Shown here piece by piece: positions 27,133 through 35,155 of a stretch of 64,000 nucleotides of DNA. The position numbers and the translations under genes are program-made. Source of the stretch: Pseudomonadota bacterium (GTDB lineage: Bacteria > Pseudomonadota > Gammaproteobacteria > Steroidobacterales > JBCBZW01); assembly GCA_039193195.1 (NCBI GenBank), contig JBCCWS010000008.1, positions 1-64,000 of the forward strand. Direction: 5' to 3'. The notes beneath the pieces were generated by a model that saw only the letters and a program-made list of their open reading frames with translations, ran no database searches and was not told the DNA's origin. Every line of letters starts with the position of its first letter. Positions within the stretch are counted from its first letter, which is position 1.

Positions 27133-28491
27133 CTAACGGGTGCGCGGAATGCCGAACTTCTCCATGCGTCGGTACAGGGCCTGGCGAGACATGCCGAGAT
27201 CGCGTGCGGCGTGGGTGACGTTACCATCGTGACGGGCCAGCGCCTCGGTCACCGTGTCGGCCGTGAGCGTGGTGCCGAGCCCAGCGCTGATCGCCGTGCT
27301 AGTGCGGCCATCGGTCTGCGCGGCGAGACCGAGATCCGTGGGCGAGATGTGTCCCTCTTGGCACAGGAGCTGGGCCCGCTGCAGGCGGTTTCGCAGCTCG
27401 CGCACGTTGCCGGGCCAGTGGTAGCGCAGCATCGCCTCGCGCGCCGTCGCCGTGACCCGCGCGCGGCCTTCCAAAATGTGCTCGGCGAGTGGCATCACAT
27501 CGTCCATGCGCTCGGCGAGCGGTGGCACCTGCAGCTCGATCACGTTCAAGCGGTAAAAGAGATCCTCGCGGAATTCACCGTCCGCGATGCCCTGGGGCAG
27601 GTCTGCGTTGGTCGCGGAGATGACCCGCACGTTCACGCGGCGCGTCTGGGTGCTGCCGAGCCGTTCGAACTCACCCGTTTGCAGCACACGTAGCAGCTTC
27701 GCCTGGCCGGGCAGAGATAGGTTGCCGATCTCATCCAAGAACAGGGTGCCGCCATCGGCGGCTTCGAAGCGCCCGGCACGCGTTTGGCTAGAGCCTGTGT
27801 AGGCCCCTTCCTCCGCCCCGAACAGCTCGCTTTCGATCAGCTCCGCCGGCAGTGCGCCAACGTTCACTTTGACGAAGGGGCCAGCGCGCACGCTCGAATT
27901 TGCCTGCACGATCTCGGCGACCTTCTCCTTTCCGGCACCGTTGGCACCTGTGATCAACACCGGCACGTCGGCCGGAGCGATGCGCGTCGCCACCGTGATG
28001 AGCTCGTGCATGACGTCGCTCTCGTACACCAGACCGCACAGCTGCTGGCGCTCAGCGAGGCGCTCGCGCGCGGCCCGACGAGCCGCCAGCAGTTCCCTAT
28101 GCTCGGAGGAGACGGCGCGCAACTCCAGCAGGTTGGTGACCGTGGTGATGAGTTTCTCATCTTCCCAAGGCTTGCCAAGGTAGTCCGCCGCGCCTGCGCG
28201 TACGAGACTCACCGCCGTCTCCAGATGGGTCCACGCGGTGAGCAGTATCACCGGCAGGTCCGGATCGCGCTCGCGCAGGGCTTGGAAGAGAGCGATCCCT
28301 TCCTCGCCAGAGGTGGTGTCGCGGGTGAAGTTCATGTCCTGTACGACGAGATCAACCGAGTGACTCTCGAGCGCGGCCAGCCCCGCTTGAGGGCTGTCCG
28401 CGGTGACCGTGTCGAGGCCATGCAGGGAGAACAGAACACTTAGCGCCGTGCGCACCGCGTCGTTGTCATCGATGACGAGCACCACACTCAT
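27133..28491 (-). CDS. Sigma-54-dependent response regulator
   Basis: The protein has 452 residues from the ATG at 28491; the frame is open 15 codons further up, but the receiver domain starts exactly here. The receiver (1-120) has Asp8, Asp9 and phosphoacceptor Asp52. The AAA+ domain (about 140-380) carries the Walker A variant GANGAGKE, the sigma-54 contact loop as GAYTGS instead of the usual GAFTGA, and Walker B GGTLFLDEIG. The C-terminal Fis-type helix-turn-helix is HDGNVTHAARDLGMSRQALYRRM. It should activate transcription from -24/-12 promoters, and such a promoter lies at the head of this same operon. The altered loop may weaken or tune contact with sigma-54. Confidence 0.92.
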   Translation of the reverse strand: MSVVLVIDDNDAVRTALSVLFSLHGLDTVTADSPQAGLAALESHSVDLVVQDMNFTRDTTSGEEGIALFQALRERDPDLPVILLTAWTHLETAVSLVRAGAADYLGKPWEDEKLITTVTNLLELRAVSSEHRELLAARRAARERLAERQQLCGLVYESDVMHELITVATRIAPADVPVLITGANGAGKEKVAEIVQANSSVRAGPFVKVNVGALPAELIESELFGAEEGAYTGSSQTRAGRFEAADGGTLFLDEIGNLSLPGQAKLLRVLQTGEFERLGSTQTRRVNVRVISATNADLPQGIADGEFREDLFYRLNVIELQVPPLAERMDDVMPLAEHILEGRARVTATAREAMLRYHWPGNVRELRNRLQRAQLLCQEGHISPTDLGLAAQTDGRTSTAISAGLGTTLTADTVTEALARHDGNVTHAARDLGMSRQALYRRMEKFGIPRTR

Positions 28492-28573
28492 CCTTGGCGC
28501 ATCCCTCTTTCCGTGACAGCGCAGCGGGGTTTGCACACCCGCTGCGCACGATCGTACCGTGGCGCGAAGCCGC

Positions 28574-29791
28574 TCACACCGTACGCGTGGCGATGGCGGG
28601 CTGAATAGTGGCTGCCCGCCGCGCGGGCCCGAGCACGGATAGCAGCCCTAGGGCCCAGATGGCGAGGATGGCCACCGGGACGTAGAGGGGATTCAAGCGA
28701 TCGATTTCGTAAGCTTGTGCCAGCCAGATGTTGCAGGCGATACCCAAGGCCGTGCCGAGCACCACGCCTGCGGTGGTGATCATCCAGTTCTCGACCAAGA
28801 AGTAGCGCACGATGTGCATGCGGCGTGCACCGACGGCTCGGCGCGTGCCGATCTGCCGCGTGCGCTGGGCAACGGAGAAGCTGGCTAGGCCGACAATCCC
28901 CAAGGAAGTAATCAGCGTGAGCATGACCACTACCACCACCATGAGGATGGCCATAGCACGATCGCGAGAGTAGCTTCCATCGCGATACTCGCTCATCGGC
29001 ACGACGCGACGAACCACACGGCCGCGATCGCGCTCAGTCAAGACGGTTTCCACCTGCTTGGTCATCGCCTCAGCGGTGCCCGGCTCTACGCGCACCAGGT
29101 AGCGCACCAGAGAGCCAGTCGGCTTCTCCGGGGCGAGCATCACCATGTCTAAGCGATCCCAGCCCACCCACGCGCCGTGCATCTGCTCCAGCACGCCGAC
29201 CACCGTCATCGGCCGGTCCAGGCCATCGTACAAGGTCTGGCCCACATAGGTGCTCAGGTCCGGGAACAACTCCTTGGCCATCGCCAGGGTAATGATCACG
29301 CTCGCGATAGGCACTGAGCTGTTCGGCTCGCGCCAATTGATGTCCTCGCGGGTGAAGGCACGCCCCTCATAGAGCGTTAGCCCAAGTGCGTCTAAGCCTT
29401 GCTCGTTGACCATGTAGCGCGCCGCGTTCGAATCGATGCGTCCTTCCTCTCCGCGCACCACATTGTGGACCGTGTCGCCCCAGCCCCCGCCGGAGAGCGG
29501 CACCTGGTTGCTGGCGGTGACGGCAATCACACCGGGGATCTCGCGCAGGGCGGCGATATCTAGATCCACCATGCCTTTGATATCGGCATCATCGGAAACG
29601 GCCCAGGACTGGGCGGTCACCACATTGTCCACGTCCATACCGCTATCGCGGGTGATTTGCGCCACCCGCTGGGACACGATGAAGGCCGCGTTCATGAGTA
29701 CCGCAAGGGTGAAGGCGATTTGCAGAGCGATCAAGATGGCGCCCGTCTTGTTGCGCATCAGGGCACTCAGGATGGGTCTCATTTCGAGCAT
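28574..29791 (-). CDS. MacB/FtsX-type ABC transporter permease (distal)
   Basis: This 405-residue inner-membrane protein has a first helix near 18-38, a large periplasmic MacB-type domain (about 40-270) and three more helices in the C-terminal FtsX domain (about 285-395). The segment TRQIGTRRAVGARRMHIVRYFL is the conserved cytoplasmic coupling region. An AAGGAG ribosome site precedes the ATG. It is clearly homologous in design to the preceding permease gene, so the transporter is probably a heterodimer of the two. This class works by mechanotransmission, extruding peptides, lipoproteins or small molecules with an HlyD/MacA-type partner. Confidence 0.88.
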   Translation of the reverse strand: MLEMRPILSALMRNKTGAILIALQIAFTLAVLMNAAFIVSQRVAQITRDSGMDVDNVVTAQSWAVSDDADIKGMVDLDIAALREIPGVIAVTASNQVPLSGGGWGDTVHNVVRGEEGRIDSNAARYMVNEQGLDALGLTLYEGRAFTREDINWREPNSSVPIASVIITLAMAKELFPDLSTYVGQTLYDGLDRPMTVVGVLEQMHGAWVGWDRLDMVMLAPEKPTGSLVRYLVRVEPGTAEAMTKQVETVLTERDRGRVVRRVVPMSEYRDGSYSRDRAMAILMVVVVVMLTLITSLGIVGLASFSVAQRTRQIGTRRAVGARRMHIVRYFLVENWMITTAGVVLGTALGIACNIWLAQAYEIDRLNPLYVPVAILAIWALGLLSVLGPARRAATIQPAIATRTV

Positions 29792-29813
29792 CGTCTTTAA
29801 CTCCTTGTTCGCT

Positions 29814-31127
29814 TTACTGCGCGCGCAGGAACGGCGCCGGGTCCACGTTGGCGGCGCGCCAGGTGGGATAGAGCCCGGCGGCGACGGCGGAGATGAGCGC
29901 CAATACCACCCCCAGTAGGACCATGTTCAGATCGAGATAAGTCGTGCGTTCCGCGCCTGCGTTCAGTGCTCGCACGCCCCATAAGCCGAGGTAGGACAGG
30001 CCCAAACCAAAGGCCCCACCGAGTAACCCGATCACAGATACCTCCACCAGATGCTGTCGGAACAGCTCCCCGCGCGTTGCCCCCAGGGCACGACGAATAC
30101 TGATCTGCGACGCCTTCCCTACGAATTTCGACAGGAGCAGCCCAACGGTATTGAACAGGCACACGGCAAGGAACATGAAGGCAAGCCCCACCAACACCTT
30201 GCTGTCGTCCGCTACCACCCGGCGCACATCCAGCCAGTCCGATACTTTGGTCAAGCGATTGTCGAGGGGGCGCTCGAAACGACCGAGGGCCTTCTGGGTT
30301 TTCGCGTAGGCGTCGATGTGGCGTTGGTACTCGCGTTGCTGCTGGGCGGAGCTCAACTCCACCCAGTACTGGATCCAAACGCACTCGGAGTTCATGAAGT
30401 CATCGTAGGAGTTGCGCGGCTCGGGCTTCCAGCAGTTGGTGTTGCCCGCTGAATCCAGCTCCAGCGCTCGGGTGAGCGTGAAGGGCACATAGATGTCTTC
30501 AGCATCATCGTAAGCACCGTTGTTCGGATCGAAGAACTTCGGCGTCGGATTCCAGTCTTTCAGCACACCGGCCACGCGAAAGGACCGATCGCCCATGCGC
30601 ACGGTCCGACCCACGCTGTTCTCACCTCCGAAGACTCTCTCGTTGATGCTGCGGCTGAGCACCACGACCTGCTCGCCGGCTTCGTCCGCCGCCTTGTCCC
30701 AGGCGTTGCCGTACAGAAACGGCACATCGAACAGACCGAAGAAGTCACTGTCCGTGACGCGAGCGATCGAGAGGAAGGGATTGACGTCCTCGCGCTCCGG
30801 CTGCACCACGAAGGTTGCCTTGTACATCGCCGCTTGCCGCTTGGGGATGTCACTCTTGCGCAGAGCAATCGCGTCGCGCCAGGTCAACTCCCAGGGCACC
30901 CCATCGGGCTCCTGGTTGTAGCCCTCTTCCGGATCCCAGCCATCGAGCTGCACCGCGAACAGCACGTCGTTGCGGTGGGCGATGGGGTTGGAGGACATCA
31001 GGTAGTATATCGTGAGCGTGGTCATGCACACGCCGATGCCCACGGCGATGGCCGCGACCATCAGTAGGCTGAGAGCCCGGTTACCCCACAGACTCTTCCA
31101 AGCCAAACGAAGATGATAGGAGAACAT
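29814..31127 (-). CDS. MacB/FtsX-type ABC transporter permease (proximal)
   Basis: The protein has 437 residues from the ATG at 31127, with GAGGGG 6 nt upstream; a GTG directly precedes it. It has four membrane helices: one near 20-45, then three in the C-terminal part (about 305-430). A periplasmic MacB-type core domain of about 250 residues separates them. The FtsX motif ISIRRALGATRGELFRQHLVEV is present. It begins 10 bp after the ATPase stop and is followed by the second permease 22 bp later. The two permeases differ strongly, which argues for a heterodimer rather than a recent duplication. Confidence 0.88.
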   Translation of the reverse strand: MFSYHLRLAWKSLWGNRALSLLMVAAIAVGIGVCMTTLTIYYLMSSNPIAHRNDVLFAVQLDGWDPEEGYNQEPDGVPWELTWRDAIALRKSDIPKRQAAMYKATFVVQPEREDVNPFLSIARVTDSDFFGLFDVPFLYGNAWDKAADEAGEQVVVLSRSINERVFGGENSVGRTVRMGDRSFRVAGVLKDWNPTPKFFDPNNGAYDDAEDIYVPFTLTRALELDSAGNTNCWKPEPRNSYDDFMNSECVWIQYWVELSSAQQQREYQRHIDAYAKTQKALGRFERPLDNRLTKVSDWLDVRRVVADDSKVLVGLAFMFLAVCLFNTVGLLLSKFVGKASQISIRRALGATRGELFRQHLVEVSVIGLLGGAFGLGLSYLGLWGVRALNAGAERTTYLDLNMVLLGVVLALISAVAAGLYPTWRAANVDPAPFLRAQ

Positions 31128-31137
31128 CACAGGCCCC

Positions 31138-31836
31138 TCAGGCGATTGCGGCGGAGCCGACTAGCTCGCCCTCTAGGTCAGAGACGCAGCCGTCCAACAC
31201 GTGCACATTCCGCTGAGCCCGACGCGCCAGCTCCGGATCGTGGGTCACCATGATGATGGTGGTGCCGCGATCGTTGATCTCCTCGAGCAACTCCATCACC
31301 TGGCGCGCCATGAGCGAGTCGAGGTTCCCCGTGGGCTCGTCCGCCAGCAGGCAGCTGGGGTTACCGGCAAGGGCACGAGCGATGGCGACCCGCTGCTGCT
31401 GGCCACCAGAAAGCTGAGCAGGCAGATGGCGCTTGCGCGAGCCTAGGCCGACCAAGTCGAGCGCCGCTTCGGTCCGCTCGCGACGCTCGCCGCCCTTCAT
31501 GCCGCGATAGCGCAGGGGCACCTCCACGTTGTCGGCCACATCGAGGTCGGGAATCAAGTTGAAGCTCTGGAAGATGAACCCGATTTTCTGGTTACGGATG
31601 CGTGAGCGAGCGTTGTCGTCGAGTTCACTCACATCCAGGTCATCGAGCACGTAGCGTCCGCTGCTTGGCGATTCCAGCAGACCGGCAATGTTGAGGAAGG
31701 TGGTCTTGCCTGAGCCACTGGGCCCTGTGACGGCTACGAACTCGCCCGACTCCACGGTGAGGCTAAAGTCGCGTAGGGCGTGCGTTTCCACAAGCTCCGT
31801 ACGGTAGACCTTGGCGATGTGTTCCATCTTGAACAT
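31138..31836 (-). CDS. ABC transporter ATPase (MacB/LolD type)
   Basis: This is a compact 232-residue ATPase. Walker A is GPSGSGKTT (38-46), followed by the Q-loop, the signature [15 protein letters not shown], Walker [13 protein letters not shown] and the H-loop [11 protein letters not shown]. The [10 protein letters not shown] form is typical of the LolD/MacB/FtsE group that drives type VII ABC systems. An AAGGAG ribosome site precedes the ATG. The 94-bp gap to the upstream adaptor gene is AT-rich and might hold an internal promoter, but I could not define one. It powers the two permeases encoded directly downstream. Confidence 0.93.
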   Translation of the reverse strand: MFKMEHIAKVYRTELVETHALRDFSLTVESGEFVAVTGPSGSGKTTFLNIAGLLESPSSGRYVLDDLDVSELDDNARSRIRNQKIGFIFQSFNLIPDLDVADNVEVPLRYRGMKGGERRERTEAALDLVGLGSRKRHLPAQLSGGQQQRVAIARALAGNPSCLLADEPTGNLDSLMARQVMELLEEINDRGTTIIMVTHDPELARRAQRNVHVLDGCVSDLEGELVGSAAIA

Positions 31837-31930
31837 GAGTGGCTCCTTGGGGTCCTAGGCGGCTCGAGCGAAAGAATCGGAACGCCTAATTAAATTATTA
31901 CTTGATCTGGTTTAGCGATGGCGGCGAGGG

Positions 31931-33316
31931 CTAGCGGGCGAGCATCACAGACTCGGCACCGTCGAAGACGGAGATATCGGAGATCACCACCGTATCGCCG
32001 GGCGCCAGGCCCTCGAGGACCTCCACTTCGCGCAGGTTGCTCGACCCGGTCTGGATCAACCGCCGGCGAACCACGCGGTCCTCCACCACGTAAGCGACGC
32101 GGCCGCCGCCCGTATCCAGGAATGGGCCGCGCCTGACCTTCAGCGCATCGTCCGTGGACTCCAGCAGGACGCGTGCCGCGACGCGCTGGTTCTGGCGCAT
32201 CCGCGGCGGCAGCTCACCGTCGAAGCGAATGCGACCGACCACCTGGTTCTCTTGCACCTGCGGGGATACGGCCGTGAGCGTGGCTGGGTAGCGATTGCCG
32301 GAGAAGGTCACCTCTGCGGGAAGCCCTATGAGCAAATCATCTCCGTAGCTCTGTGGCACCCGGATTTCCACCTCCAGGGCGGAGAGGTCGACGACGCTCA
32401 GCACGGGTGCGTTGCGCGCGACGGCTGCCTTCTGGGTTACCGCGAGCGTGCCCACCATACCGTCCACCGGTGAGGGAACGGTTAGGTCGGCGACGCGGCG
32501 TTCGAGATCTGCAACCACCAAGGCTTGGCGATCTCGTTCGATGCCGAGGGTCTGCAGATCGAATGCGCTACGTTCGCTCTCGAGCTTTGCATTCTGTTGG
32601 GCGTGAGCGTACTCGAGGCGGGCACGCTCGAGATCGTCTATTGCCTTCTCATAGTCCTGCTGGCTGATGACCTGGGAGGCACGGGAACTCTCCGCGCGGC
32701 GCAGCTCACGCTCGGCGGCGGTGACCGTGACGCGGGCGAGATCCACCTGCTGCTGGTTCTCTAGATCCTGGGCACGGTTTTCGAGCTCACGCCTGGCCAT
32801 GCCAGTCTCGAGGCTGCGAAAGGTGGCGTTTTCCTGCTCGAGCTGGCTGCGCAGTAGGGGGCTGTCGACGACGGCTAGCGCCTGCCCTTCGGAGACGACA
32901 TCGCCCTCCTGGACATCGAAGGTGACCGTGCCGTCCTCAGGGGCAAACAGGGTGGGACTCACGGCGGCGACGACCACCCCCTCGGCGGCAACGTCACGCA
33001 CGAAGCGCCCCCGCTCCACCTGGGCCAAGCGCAGGCGACTCTCACTGATGCTGGTCGGGGCTTCGAGGTATGCGCGTACGCTCGGACCTACTAGCCAAGC
33101 GAAGATGAGTAGGGCGGCCAGCGCGCCGAGGCCTCGAATGCCCCAGCGAAGTCGGCGACGGCCCGCCGCCCCCTCCACGCGCAGGTCCTGGGCGGAAGTA
33201 TCGCGGATAGGGGTGCTACCGGCGGACTCGGGGTTGCCGCTCCCTTGGTCGGACCGCGCCGTGAGTCGCTCCAAGTTAGCAGAGCGGCTAGGAGAGATAT
33301 CCGGGTTGCTGCTCAT
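31931..33316 (-). CDS. HlyD/MacA-type periplasmic adaptor protein
   Basis: I start this 461-residue protein at the ATG at 33316; the 57 extra open codons upstream overlap another candidate gene and look non-coding. A long cytoplasmic N-terminus of about 60 residues precedes one membrane anchor (about 64-82, GLGALAALLIFAWLVG). The lipoyl/barrel-sandwich halves (TLFAPEDGTVTFDVQEGDVV and TVPSPVDGMVGTLAVTQKAAV) flank a long coiled-coil hairpin (about 165-280). Beta-barrel and membrane-proximal domains end the protein. Adaptors of this type join the inner-membrane ABC transporter to an outer-membrane channel; no TolC gene is in the window. Confidence 0.9.
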   Translation of the reverse strand: MSSNPDISPSRSANLERLTARSDQGSGNPESAGSTPIRDTSAQDLRVEGAAGRRRLRWGIRGLGALAALLIFAWLVGPSVRAYLEAPTSISESRLRLAQVERGRFVRDVAAEGVVVAAVSPTLFAPEDGTVTFDVQEGDVVSEGQALAVVDSPLLRSQLEQENATFRSLETGMARRELENRAQDLENQQQVDLARVTVTAAERELRRAESSRASQVISQQDYEKAIDDLERARLEYAHAQQNAKLESERSAFDLQTLGIERDRQALVVADLERRVADLTVPSPVDGMVGTLAVTQKAAVARNAPVLSVVDLSALEVEIRVPQSYGDDLLIGLPAEVTFSGNRYPATLTAVSPQVQENQVVGRIRFDGELPPRMRQNQRVAARVLLESTDDALKVRRGPFLDTGGGRVAYVVEDRVVRRRLIQTGSSNLREVEVLEGLAPGDTVVISDISVFDGAESVMLAR

Positions 33317-33327
33317 GCGCGAGACGC

Positions 33328-33561
33328 TCACAGCCAAAAGCCGCGACGCGACGGCTTGGGCGGGTGCGCAGGCAGAGGATGAGCGGGCGGCATCTCGACG
33401 GCGCAACCGGCGTCGGCTTCGAAGCTGAACGGCCCCTGCAGCAGATCGGGGGCGAGCGCGGGCGATCCCTCGAGTCGGGGCGCCCACAGCGCGATGAGGG
33501 CAACGTAAGTTGCGACTACGACACCGATGGCAACCGACTTGTCGAGTAGTGAGGTCTTCAC
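33328..33561 (-). CDS. Small single-pass protein, candidate first gene of exporter operon
   Basis: This 77-residue frame opens with GTG and encodes one good membrane helix (about 9-27, SVAIGVVVATYVALIALWA). A Pro-rich tail with a single Cys follows. No family is recognised, and the ribosome site is weak (GGGA). It is listed because the sigma-54 promoter at 33600-33617 would start RNA about 29 bp before this GTG, which suits a first gene. Its stop is 11 bp before the adaptor ATG. It could instead be part of a long untranslated leader. Confidence 0.45.
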   Translation of the reverse strand: MKTSLLDKSVAIGVVVATYVALIALWAPRLEGSPALAPDLLQGPFSFEADAGCAVEMPPAHPLPAHPPKPSRRGFWL

Positions 33562-33599
33562 GTCCGCATCCCGTCCGATAGTGAGTGTTACGGACTTAG

Positions 33600-33617
33600 A
33601 TGCAGCGCTCGTGCCAA
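33600..33617 (-). promoter_or_regulatory. Sigma-54 (-24/-12) promoter of the exporter operon
   Basis: The minus strand reads TTGGCACG-AGCG-CTGCAT. It carries the -24 GG and -12 GC with exactly 10 bases between them, and every position of the YTGGCACG-N4-TTGCW consensus matches except one T. Transcription should start near 33590. The operon it would serve encodes a sigma-54 activator, which strengthens the assignment. Confidence 0.75.
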
Positions 33618-33696
33618 TGGCTTGGATGGAAGTGAAAAACGCCAGGAAACAGCTGGTTAGCAGATCGATGGGGAAACTGGCGAAGGCCGGACAGGC

Positions 33697-33742
33697 GTCC
33701 GATAGCGGACAGCGGACAGCGAGCGGACAGCGCAGTGTCCGC
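33697..33742. promoter_or_regulatory. Cluster of GTCCG/CGGAC half-sites, probable activator site
   Basis: Within 46 bp there is a palindrome GTCCG-N4-CGGAC (33697-33710). Further CGGAC copies lie at 33713 and 33724, and an inverted pair GCGGACA-N6-TGTCCGC lies at 33723-33742. The cluster is about 105-150 bp upstream of the predicted sigma-54 start, the normal distance for an enhancer-binding protein. The Fis-type response regulator encoded in the operon is the obvious candidate. A hairpin formed here could also affect the 3' end of the gene at 33762. Confidence 0.5.
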
Positions 33743-33761
33743 CCACCGCAAGAAGGCTCGC

Positions 33762-34319
33762 TTAGGTGCTAGCCGGGGCGTCTTCGACCGCACCACTGCC
33801 CGGCTTGCCGCTCGCCGGACGCGAGTACAAGCAGTACACAATCGACTCGTCGGCGGCCTCAGGGTCGTCCGTGAAGCTACCGTAGGGCGAGGAGCCCAGA
33901 GCATTGACGCGATCGACGCCGTAGACGCGGTAGAGCGCGACGAAGGTGTTGTAGTCCTTGTCGCAGCCCACGTAGTTCTGAGCCTTCACCCAGGGCTGTC
34001 CCGTCGCCGTCATCTCGCTGAAGGAGGAAGAGAGCACGGCGTACTCGCCATATTCGCGATCGCCCCCCTGCTGGAAGCGGGCCGCGCCGATGAGACCGAG
34101 ACGACTCTGCTTGGCGATCACGTACTGATCGTCGCCCATATGAATGTGCCCACCGACGATCTCCTCCGGGGAATCACCCGTGACTAGGAACGGTTGGCGT
34201 TCACCGTCGCGGTTGGTGAATTCACCTCGCAGCAGGTCTTCCGCGCTGGCCGTGGCGGCGGCGAGGGCAATACCAGCGGTGAGAAGTGCTCTTATGATTC
34301 GCGAAAGGGCTGTGTTCAT
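33762..34319 (-). CDS. Secreted protein of unknown function
   Basis: The protein has 185 residues from the ATG at 34319, chosen because it opens a clean signal peptide (ALLTAGIALAAATASA, cleaved near residue 25); AAGG lies upstream. The mature protein contains ADDLLRGE-like and VGGHIHMGDDQYVIAKQSRLG segments, two Cys that may pair (GCDKDY and VYCLYS) and no catalytic motif. I do not recognise the family. It diverges from the phosphoglycolate phosphatase gene. Its 3' end lies next to the repeat cluster that probably controls the exporter operon. Confidence 0.7.
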   Translation of the reverse strand: MNTALSRIIRALLTAGIALAAATASAEDLLRGEFTNRDGERQPFLVTGDSPEEIVGGHIHMGDDQYVIAKQSRLGLIGAARFQQGGDREYGEYAVLSSSFSEMTATGQPWVKAQNYVGCDKDYNTFVALYRVYGVDRVNALGSSPYGSFTDDPEAADESIVYCLYSRPASGKPGSGAVEDAPAST

Positions 34320-34432
34320 GATGTCTAATGCCTTGAACCGCTGAAAACGGGCTGCGAGTCTAGCATGCGATTCTCTCCTCGGCGGATAGCCGACCGAGGT
34401 GTCACCATCGACTGCGTTCACCGGTACTCTGT

Positions 34433-35134
34433 ATGTCACCACCGTCGGCCACACATCTCCTTCCTGCGCCCCAAGCCGTCCTCTTCGACCTCGACGGTAC
34501 CCTAGTCGATAGCCTTGGCGACCTCGCGCTGGCCACCGACGGCACACTCGAAGCCCTCGGACATGCACCCGCGGGCGGAGAACGTGTCCGCCAATGGGTG
34601 GGTCGCGGCATCGATGCGTTAGTGGGTGAAGCCCTCACCTGGGCGGGCATCGCAGCGAGTTCGAAAGAGGCTCGAGCCCATGCGATGGCCGTGTTTGCGC
34701 GCCACTACGAAGCCGCAAACGGCAGCACCACAGAGGCGCTCCCCGGCGCTCACGGGCTGCTGGCCGAGCTCGACGCGCGGGGCACTCCCATGGGTTTGGT
34801 GACCAACAAGGCGCGACGCTTCACCCTGCAGTTGCTGGACGCGCTCGATTGGATGCAGCACTTCGGAGCGATCGTCTGCGGCGACGACACGGCGCGCAAG
34901 AAACCCGCGCCTGACCCAGTCCTCGAGGCCCTCACGACGCTCGAGGTGGATCCGTCGCACGCCGTGATGATTGGTGACTCCACCTACGATGTGCGTGCCG
35001 CTCAGGCCGCCGGAGTCGTCGCGATCCGACTGTCCGACGGCTACGGGCCCGATGATCGCGAAGTAGTGGCTGACTGGGAAGGCGCCACCCTCGAGACCAT
35101 TGGCCACTGGCTTCGGGCAACCGGTCCGCGGTGA
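34433..35134 (+). CDS. gph: Phosphoglycolate phosphatase (HAD family)
   Basis: The 233-residue HAD hydrolase carries motif I FDLDGTLVDS with both catalytic Asp, a helical cap, motif II LVTNK, the conserved Lys in RKKPAPDPV and motif IV MIGDSTYDVRAAQAAG. The length and the GTLVDSLGDLALATD start match Gph, which dephosphorylates 2-phosphoglycolate formed by Rubisco oxygenation or DNA repair. Other small phosphate esters are possible substrates. It stops 21 bp before the stop of the convergent formate dehydrogenase gene. Confidence 0.88.
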   Translation: MSPPSATHLLPAPQAVLFDLDGTLVDSLGDLALATDGTLEALGHAPAGGERVRQWVGRGIDALVGEALTWAGIAASSKEARAHAMAVFARHYEAANGSTTEALPGAHGLLAELDARGTPMGLVTNKARRFTLQLLDALDWMQHFGAIVCGDDTARKKPAPDPVLEALTTLEVDPSHAVMIGDSTYDVRAAQAAGVVAIRLSDGYGPDDREVVADWEGATLETIGHWLRATGPR

Positions 35135-35155
35135 ACTGCGCTGCGCGAAACTCAG

